Positions 58,775 through 64,000 of a DNA stretch of 64,000 nucleotides are shown piece after piece. The notes under the pieces are model-generated. The model did not search any database, had not been told where the DNA came from, and worked only from the letters and a program-made list of their open reading frames with translations. Position 1 is the first letter of the stretch, and every line of letters starts with the position of its first letter. Both the position numbers and the translations under genes were made by a program. Source of the stretch: Trebouxia sp. TZW2008 (Eukaryota; Chlorophyta; Trebouxiophyceae; Trebouxiales; Trebouxiaceae); NCBI GenBank assembly GCA_002118135.1, contig BDIU01000177.1:62001-126000 (forward strand). Direction: 5' to 3'.

Positions 58775-59731
58775 TGGGAGATCGTTCACTCGTCGTTGAC
58801 ACGAAACCTTTTGCAACGGTCGTCTGTCTTGGAACTGACTGGTAGCCCTAACGAGGTGAGTCACAGCAATGACAGTTGTGAATTTAAGCTTTTGTATTGG
58901 CTTCTGCAGCTGTTTCGCTGATGGGCAAGGAGCACTTCAATGCATGACTGCATGCATGCAATGTGCATGTAAACAATCACAGTTACAGCACAAGGTTCCT
59001 ATCCTTTTTGAATTAGAATGAAATGCAACGTGCAAAGCTGAACTTCAGAAGCTGTAGTGCTATCTGCAGACTGCACCCATCACTTTAGCAACTGTGTACC
59101 CGCAAGCCGTGTACTGCTGCAAATACAGCAATTGGCAGGAGCCGCATGCATCACACAGTATGTCATCACACAGTATGTATGTGCTGGCACTACTAAGCAG
59201 TGCGCAGTGACAGCAGCGCTTCTGCAGATCTTGCGTGCATAAGCTGGTAAGCATGTTGCAGACGGGCGCTGGTGACCTTTTAGAGGTTGTCACAACACTT
59301 GACAAACAAGCAATCAAACCACCAATTCATTTGGTAAAGATCGTTCAGACTGGTACATAATCCTGGGCTGCCTCTACCACCAGAGGCTCCTGCAATGGCG
59401 CCTGATGGCGCAGACTTCCTTTTCTTTTCTTGCTGCATGTCATTTTCCAGCAGATCTGCTGAGCTTCTGCCCACAAATCAGCATCTTTTAGAACAGTTTG
59501 TATGTCTGTGCGCGCCTTCTGTTCAGGGCTGACCCCACTGCTGGGATCAAGCAGGTCAGTGAGGTGGTGCGCTGATGCTGCTCATGCTGCAGTCGTATGT
59601 TTATCTCATGGAGATAAAGAGGCAGCTGTACCCTTTGCCATGCTGATCAGGACAAAAGGGTCAGCAGAGCAGTGCATATCAGAAACCGCGCTGTCAGATT
59701 TGTCCTTTGCTGTCCATCTTTTCAGAACATC
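58775..59731. other. intergenic; one short unexplained frame
   Basis: Contains the ML gene promoter and the 3' end of NAA20. A minus-strand frame at about 59474-59330 (KKRKSAPSGAIAGASGGRGS) is protein-like but short and unassigned; it could be an unspliced part of the NAA20 3' UTR. Confidence 0.4.
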
Positions 59732-61507
59732 TCAGTCATGCTCCAGTTCATGGGGATGTATTGGTCTTTTCAGTGGTATTATGGATTGTTTGTCCTTATC
59801 TCGTGACATTGCCTTGCGCATATCATACGCGTCCTCATCACCACTATAATAGCCCAGCACTGTTCTGTATATGCTGTACCCAAACTGCAGTGGCATCAAG
59901 TTTTCAGCAGCAGTGCATGGCAAACATGCAAATGGGCAGTCACAGACAAAAAGAAATGTTTACGCCGCTAGGCGTCATGGTGAGAGCCTCTGTCTATAGA
60001 CGCAGATGAGGATTTAGTAGATACATGAGCAGTCATGGTCAAGAGACACATGACTGCCGAGTGTGCATTGGATCGAAGGGCTGGAGGCAGTGTTCTTGGA
60101 CTGCAAGGGGTCAAATGCCAGCTGTCAACCTTGGTCCACTCACCTTGTTGTACATTTGTATGGCGCTTGTATTGGACACACGGACAAACAAGTCCACAAA
60201 GAATGCCTTGTGCACTTGCTCTGTGATGTCTTCTAGATCATCCATTAGCTTTTTAGCTAATCTCTGCCGCCTGCACCAAGGCAATAGTGATGTTGATAAC
60301 AATGATGACGATGATGATGATGATGAAACTACAATAACATAGTGACAACCACACTTTTTAGCACATATCTTGAGGTGTGTATGGCACAAGTCCAATGCTA
60401 CCGTCTAGGCCAAGCAAGCTATGATCAGAATCGAATGCAACATGTTCTAGCACAGGTGGTAGGTGTTTGTGGCCCAGTCCTGTCTTGCCTGGCTAGGTTG
60501 TTTGCATCACCACGCAAGATTTGCATGTGTCATCAGGACATAAACCCGTCAGCACTTGCATGTGAAAGTAACCACACTGCTGCCAAGGAGCAGTGGGAGG
60601 CATGTAATGCTTAAACATTCAAGGTTTTGTGTAACAAATACACTGCTCCCGAAGAGCAATGGGAAAATATGCCATACTAAGGCATTTGCACATGTGACAA
60701 GAACGCTCTTGTCAAACAGCGATGGGAAGAGTTGCAATGCTGAGACACACCCAAGGAACATATCAAGAAGCATTTGCGAGGCAGTTGTGCATAAAGTAGG
60801 TACAGCTGTCAATGCGCAGCAAGAAGGCATGGAGTGTTCAGACATCTGCACTGTTAACCATCGCTGTCGAAGAGCACGAAGAACCTGAGACCAATGTGCA
60901 TGTGGTAAGCAAACTGGTGTTGTTAGCTTACCCACACGCTCTATGGTCAACGGTCAACCTGGTGGCGCTTGCTTACCACATGCACAATGGTCCCAGGACT
61001 GCATGTCCTCTTGTTACTCTTCGACAGTGATGGCGACAGGTTCAAATACCACCGATTACCACCACTTTGCTTACCACTTGCACACTCTGTTCATGACCAA
61101 TTGACAGAGGTGCGAGGCTGAGATATGCAGTGTTTGATACCTGTACTGTGGGCCCACAGTCACCGCTGTGACATGACCATGCCATTTGACTCCCTCGCCT
61201 TCTGCTTTGCCAAGGATGTAGCCCATGACTTCCTTGCCAGGACCCTCTGCTGTCAGGGCGTACTCAGGCCAGTTTGCCAAGTATTGCAGGTAGAAAGGCA
61301 GATTGTACTGCAAGCAGAAGCGATGAGAGGTCTTGTGCTTTGCCTTGTTATTGAAACTTGCAGGGTATGGCTCAGACAATAGCTTGTAGGGGTCAGAGCT
61401 GCTGACAGGCTGATGAAAGTGCACAGTACCGTCTCCGTGAAGTAGTCTAGATTGACGCCATTAAATCGGAAGACGTCGTCGCACGTAAAACGCCGTGTGG
61501 AAGTCAT
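59732..61507 (-). CDS. NAA20: N-alpha-acetyltransferase 20, NatB catalytic subunit
   Basis: NAA20 with NAA25 acetylates nascent chains starting Met-Asp, Met-Glu, Met-Asn or Met-Gln at the ribosome. Four exons in transcription order: 61507-61430, 61307-61141, 60270-60144, 59884-59732; 174 residues (human 178), phases close. Seen: MTSTRRFTCDDVFRFNGVNL DYFTET in two parts as in all NAA20; NLPFYLQYLANWPEY; EGPGKEVMGYILGKAEG; WHGHVTAVTVGPQYRRQRLA, the acetyl-CoA site, here R-R-Q-R-L-A; FFVDLFVRVSNTSAIQMY; and the C-terminal block YYSGDEDAYDMRKAMSRD then SIIPLKRPIHPHEL. Promoter is shared with the divergent coiled-coil gene. Confidence 0.94.
60560..60770. repeat. imperfect tandem repeat in NAA20 intron 2
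   Basis: Three related segments of roughly 70 bp share 'gagcaRtgggaR' and a following 'atgcY' word (near 60590, 60655 and 60720). They do not resemble a NAA20 exon. Confidence 0.5.
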
Positions 61508-61770
61508 CCTGGCCGCTTGAACGCGACTTTTGCCGTACGAGATCACGGTCTACCGCCGCATTATCATGCACGTCTCCGCACGTATCGAGGCTGTCCAGGT
61601 GAGTGACTGAAAGATCAGGTTGAGTGGGGTCTGAAGTAATTCTGCGACGCGTCAAGAGCATCTCTACTTTGTTCTGCTGCTGGCTTTGACCTCGAATGGC
61701 GCTCCGAAACCATTTTTTTCGAAGCTAGTTGCCTGCCAACTCGCTTGAAAGGAGCGCATCAGAACGAGAC
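61508..61770. promoter_or_regulatory. divergent promoter region, NAA20 / coiled-coil gene
   Basis: A 263-bp gap between two start codons that face away from each other. GC content and CpG words (gacgtcgtcgcacg, tcgaacgcgac on the flanks) look raised compared with the surroundings. Bidirectional promoter is inferred from layout only. Confidence 0.5.
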
Positions 61771-62274
61771 ATGGGCTCAGGCAAAGGCAAAAGTAACGAA
61801 GAGTTGCTGGATGATCTTGAGCAGCGGGCGGCCGATGCAGAGGATCGCTTGAACAGATTAGAAAACGGTCAGGGCCTCAGTCAGGTGGTGCAGTCGCCAG
61901 TATGTACTGTGCTGACACATAGCACTCGCAGGTCCGCGTGCTAGCGCCAGTCCAGACGTGTTACAGACGCTGCAATCAGTGAAGGACCTCCTGCGAAAGG
62001 CCAAGGAACGTCAGGTGTTATTGGAAAAAAGAGAAGCAGACTTGACAAAGGAGGCGAAACAGGTCTGTCTGAAGCCATGTTCCTCCATTGCCTGAATTGC
62101 TGGCAGAAGGTCAGCATAGCAGCATCGCTGCAGTCACACTGACAAGATGTGCAAATGCAGAACAAAACAGCCTTTGACACGCTCCAGACCAAAAATGGCA
62201 AACTAGAATACCAGATCCTACATTTGAAACAAGCTGTAAAAGAGGCAGATGCTGCAAGAACACCTCAGCATTGA
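61771..62274 (+). CDS. small coiled-coil protein, function unknown
   Basis: Three exons 61771-61867, 61932-62062, 62161-62274; phases close to 113 residues. The protein starts MGSGKGKSNEELLDDLEQ, continues as an amphipathic heptad-like helix (RAADAEDRLNRLEN; LQTLQSVKDLLRKAKERQ; EKREADLTKEAKQ) and ends with GKLEYQILHLKQAVKEAD. The ending resembles a 'KLxYRIxHLxRxxxEAD' signature that I have seen in small uncharacterised plant and algal proteins; I cannot name the family. No signal peptide or membrane segment. A frame upstream (MPANSLERS at 61729) also leads into this start in frame, so an alternative start with 14 more residues is possible. Confidence 0.7.
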
Positions 62275-62834
62275 ATGCGCTGTCAGGCATTACAGATGGC
62301 AGCCTGATGCAACAGCAGGTGCTGCTGGGCCGATAGTATATTTTCATCATTCCCTTTGAGCCTACCGTCATTTCTGGGCCCATGCTCACAGCAACTGGAA
62401 CTCAGAGGCTCAGTGGTCACTTTGGCATGAGAGCATCTGTGACAGAACTCACACTTCAGCGGACACACACAATGAGAAGTGTGAGGCTCAGTGGTCACCT
62501 GTGGATGAGAGCGTCTGTGATTGTACTCACACCTAAGCTGATGCAACCAGAACTTTGCGCAGCAGGACAGCAGGCGCTCCTATGTCAACAACGAGACACA
62601 GCGTCCAGCGTGAAGTGTCAAGCTGCACAGCTGCAGACTTGAGCCTTGTTGCTTGTGCGGCTGCATGAAATGGCCGCGTGAGCAGGTTCCATCAGCGAAG
62701 GGCAGGCGGAATGAACAGACTGGCAAACTGAGCACAAGGCGCACAGAATGCAATCTTTGAGGTGCTTGAAGCAAGTCTTGTTCACTGAACATCTCCCAGC
62801 GCCAGCTTGTCATAGGCAAGATAAATTGTGACAG
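62275..62834. other. 3' region with a diverged tandem duplication
   Basis: No gene seen. A segment of about 80 bp is duplicated: 'gaggctcagtggtcac' occurs near 62406 and 62489, each followed by 'atgagagcRtctgtga' and 'ctcacac'. Confidence 0.55.
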
Positions 62835-63210
62835 CTATACAGCATGCTTGCAAGTGCAGCTGGCTCCAGCGCTGCTTGTGTCAATTTCTGCATGTTCAGA
62901 ACTGTACAAATTGCTGAACCTGTCTGCATTGCTGCAAATCCTACAATTAGCCTGCTTCAACTCCGTGCACATATCAATCAGAATGTCTTCCTTGTTCAGC
63001 ATGCCCTCTTTTGTAACAATGACAGGAGGCTTTGACACGACTTGAAGCAGGAAGTCATGTGCACACAAGCTGACTTGAACATCAGCTGACTTGACTTCTG
63101 GCAACGACAGATCATTGTAATCAAGCTGCAGCACATGTACATGTATGTCCACAGTGGTGCTAAGCAAAGGGATCTGCATCCCATCAATGTTTATTAGAGA
63201 TCTACAGAGA
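62835..63210 (-). CDS. probable exon of an unidentified gene
   Basis: A minus-strand frame after a GCCAG acceptor near 63207 encodes a well-behaved, globular-looking stretch (INIDGMQIPLLSTTVDIHV, LDYNDLSLPEVKSADVQV, KPPVIVTKEGMLNKEDILID). Alternating hydrophobic residues suggest beta strands. I do not recognise the family, and neither neighbouring exons nor the start could be placed, so the limits are approximate. Confidence 0.35.
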
Positions 63211-64000
63211 CTGGCAAACACAAAAAGCAGGGGGCAGCAAGCAAGGCTGTTATCAGTCAACAACCTCAAAGATCTGCTCAGTGACGGCAGCAGCCCTATC
63301 CTCATGCGAATCTTAAACAAGCAGATATAGGTAAGCACAACCTGGTCAGGCATCATGTGGACCACCAGTTTCCTCGTGGCACAAATGCTTGAATGTTGCT
63401 ACGATATGTGATCTCAGCGTTTTGCAAAGCTTGCTCGTCAGTGCTGTTTTGGGAGGCTGCTTCCAGATCACCAAACTACGTAACCTGGTCAGTCGAGAAA
63501 GCTACTTTCAATTTTAGGACAACGGCTAAATCTCATTTGACTTGTGTTGCCTGATCTGCAAGGTCCTGCTGATACAGCTTGTCAAGCTCAGATGACCATT
63601 GAGTCTCAATGAATGCTCTTTGACTATGTGCTCCTTAGCTGTGCACTTGCTGACATGTATGAGGCACCAGGCTGAGTGAGTGGCAAAGGAAGCAGCTGTT
63701 GCAAGTAGCTTGATGTACCTAGCAGGAAGAGGCCAGTACCAAACCGTTGAGTGAATGTAGCTGCTCTGCCAAGCGGCTTGGACAGCCTGTACGGTCCTCA
63801 GGCAAGGCTTTGCTGCAAGAGCTCTCCTAATGACGGCTTCATGATGTTGGATTGTCGCTGTGATGATGCAGCTCTGCAATTTTGGCAAGCTTGGAAGACT
63901 CCTGATAGCCAAAAGGTACAGTGCGCCTTAACAGCCTGACCTGCGTATCTACCTGACGCGTCGTATGCGGTACCCACGACAAGGAGCAGGTCTTGATGCA
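63211..64000. other. right end of window, gene continues or begins outside
   Basis: Minus-strand segments such as the one ending QWSSELDKLYQQDL (about 63600-63560) may be further exons of the unidentified gene, read in another frame. I could not join them with confidence. Confidence 0.25.

Noticed and set aside
58775..58864. Upstream in-frame start extending the ML-domain protein by 30 residues
   Set aside because: It would bury the signal peptide, which begins with MKAFVALIVA at 58774.

Overview
The window is nuclear DNA of a eukaryote, most likely a chlorophyte green alga, perhaps trebouxiophyte (the lineage is inference). The seen basis is: genes split into many short exons; introns almost always ending in TGCAG; chlorophyte-type TGTAA signals shortly after several stop codons; OPR/RAP-type organellar RNA-factor genes; and a wall-type proline-rich domain. 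Gene models were built by hand by joining exons so that splice sites, phase and family similarity agree. In eight full models every phase closes and only the last codon is a stop.

Layout. 1.2-2.2 kb (-): SUMO E2 enzyme UBC9. 2.9-6.3 kb (-): family-1 type glycosyltransferase with a presequence. 6.5-14.1 kb (+): general transcription factor TFIIE alpha, divergent from the glycosyltransferase. 14.8-21.0 kb (-): AUX1/LAX-like permease. 21.9-33.8 kb: a repeat-rich block holding three paralogous OPR/RAP genes on the minus strand (a remnant, a frameshifted copy and one open copy), a 3.3-kb direct segmental duplication, GGCA/GACA tetranucleotide arrays and a truncated PIF/Harbinger transposase. 36.8-52.3 kb (+): one 18-exon gene for a 1578-residue leucine-rich-repeat membrane protein with a Pro/Ala-rich ectodomain and a long Ser/Arg/Gln-rich tail but no kinase. 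53.0-57.0 kb (-): chaperonin subunit CCT6 (zeta). 57.9-58.8 kb (-): ML-domain (NPC2-like) lipid-binding protein. 59.7-61.5 kb (-): NAA20, catalytic subunit of the NatB acetyltransferase. 61.8-62.3 kb (+): a small coiled-coil protein. The right end holds an unresolved minus-strand exon.

The most unusual property is structural. Introns of TFIIE alpha, the AUX1-like gene, the LRR gene and CCT6 contain tandem, decayed copies of the neighbouring exon together with its splice-acceptor region ('exon echoes'), often at exact spacing (104 bp x3, 75 bp x4, 219 bp, 161 bp). Most carry stops, frame losses or lost splice sites, but a few remain open and could serve as alternative exons. Two introns appear to use GC-AG splice sites. 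The genes have no evident common pathway; this is an ordinary nuclear neighbourhood whose introns grow by local duplication.
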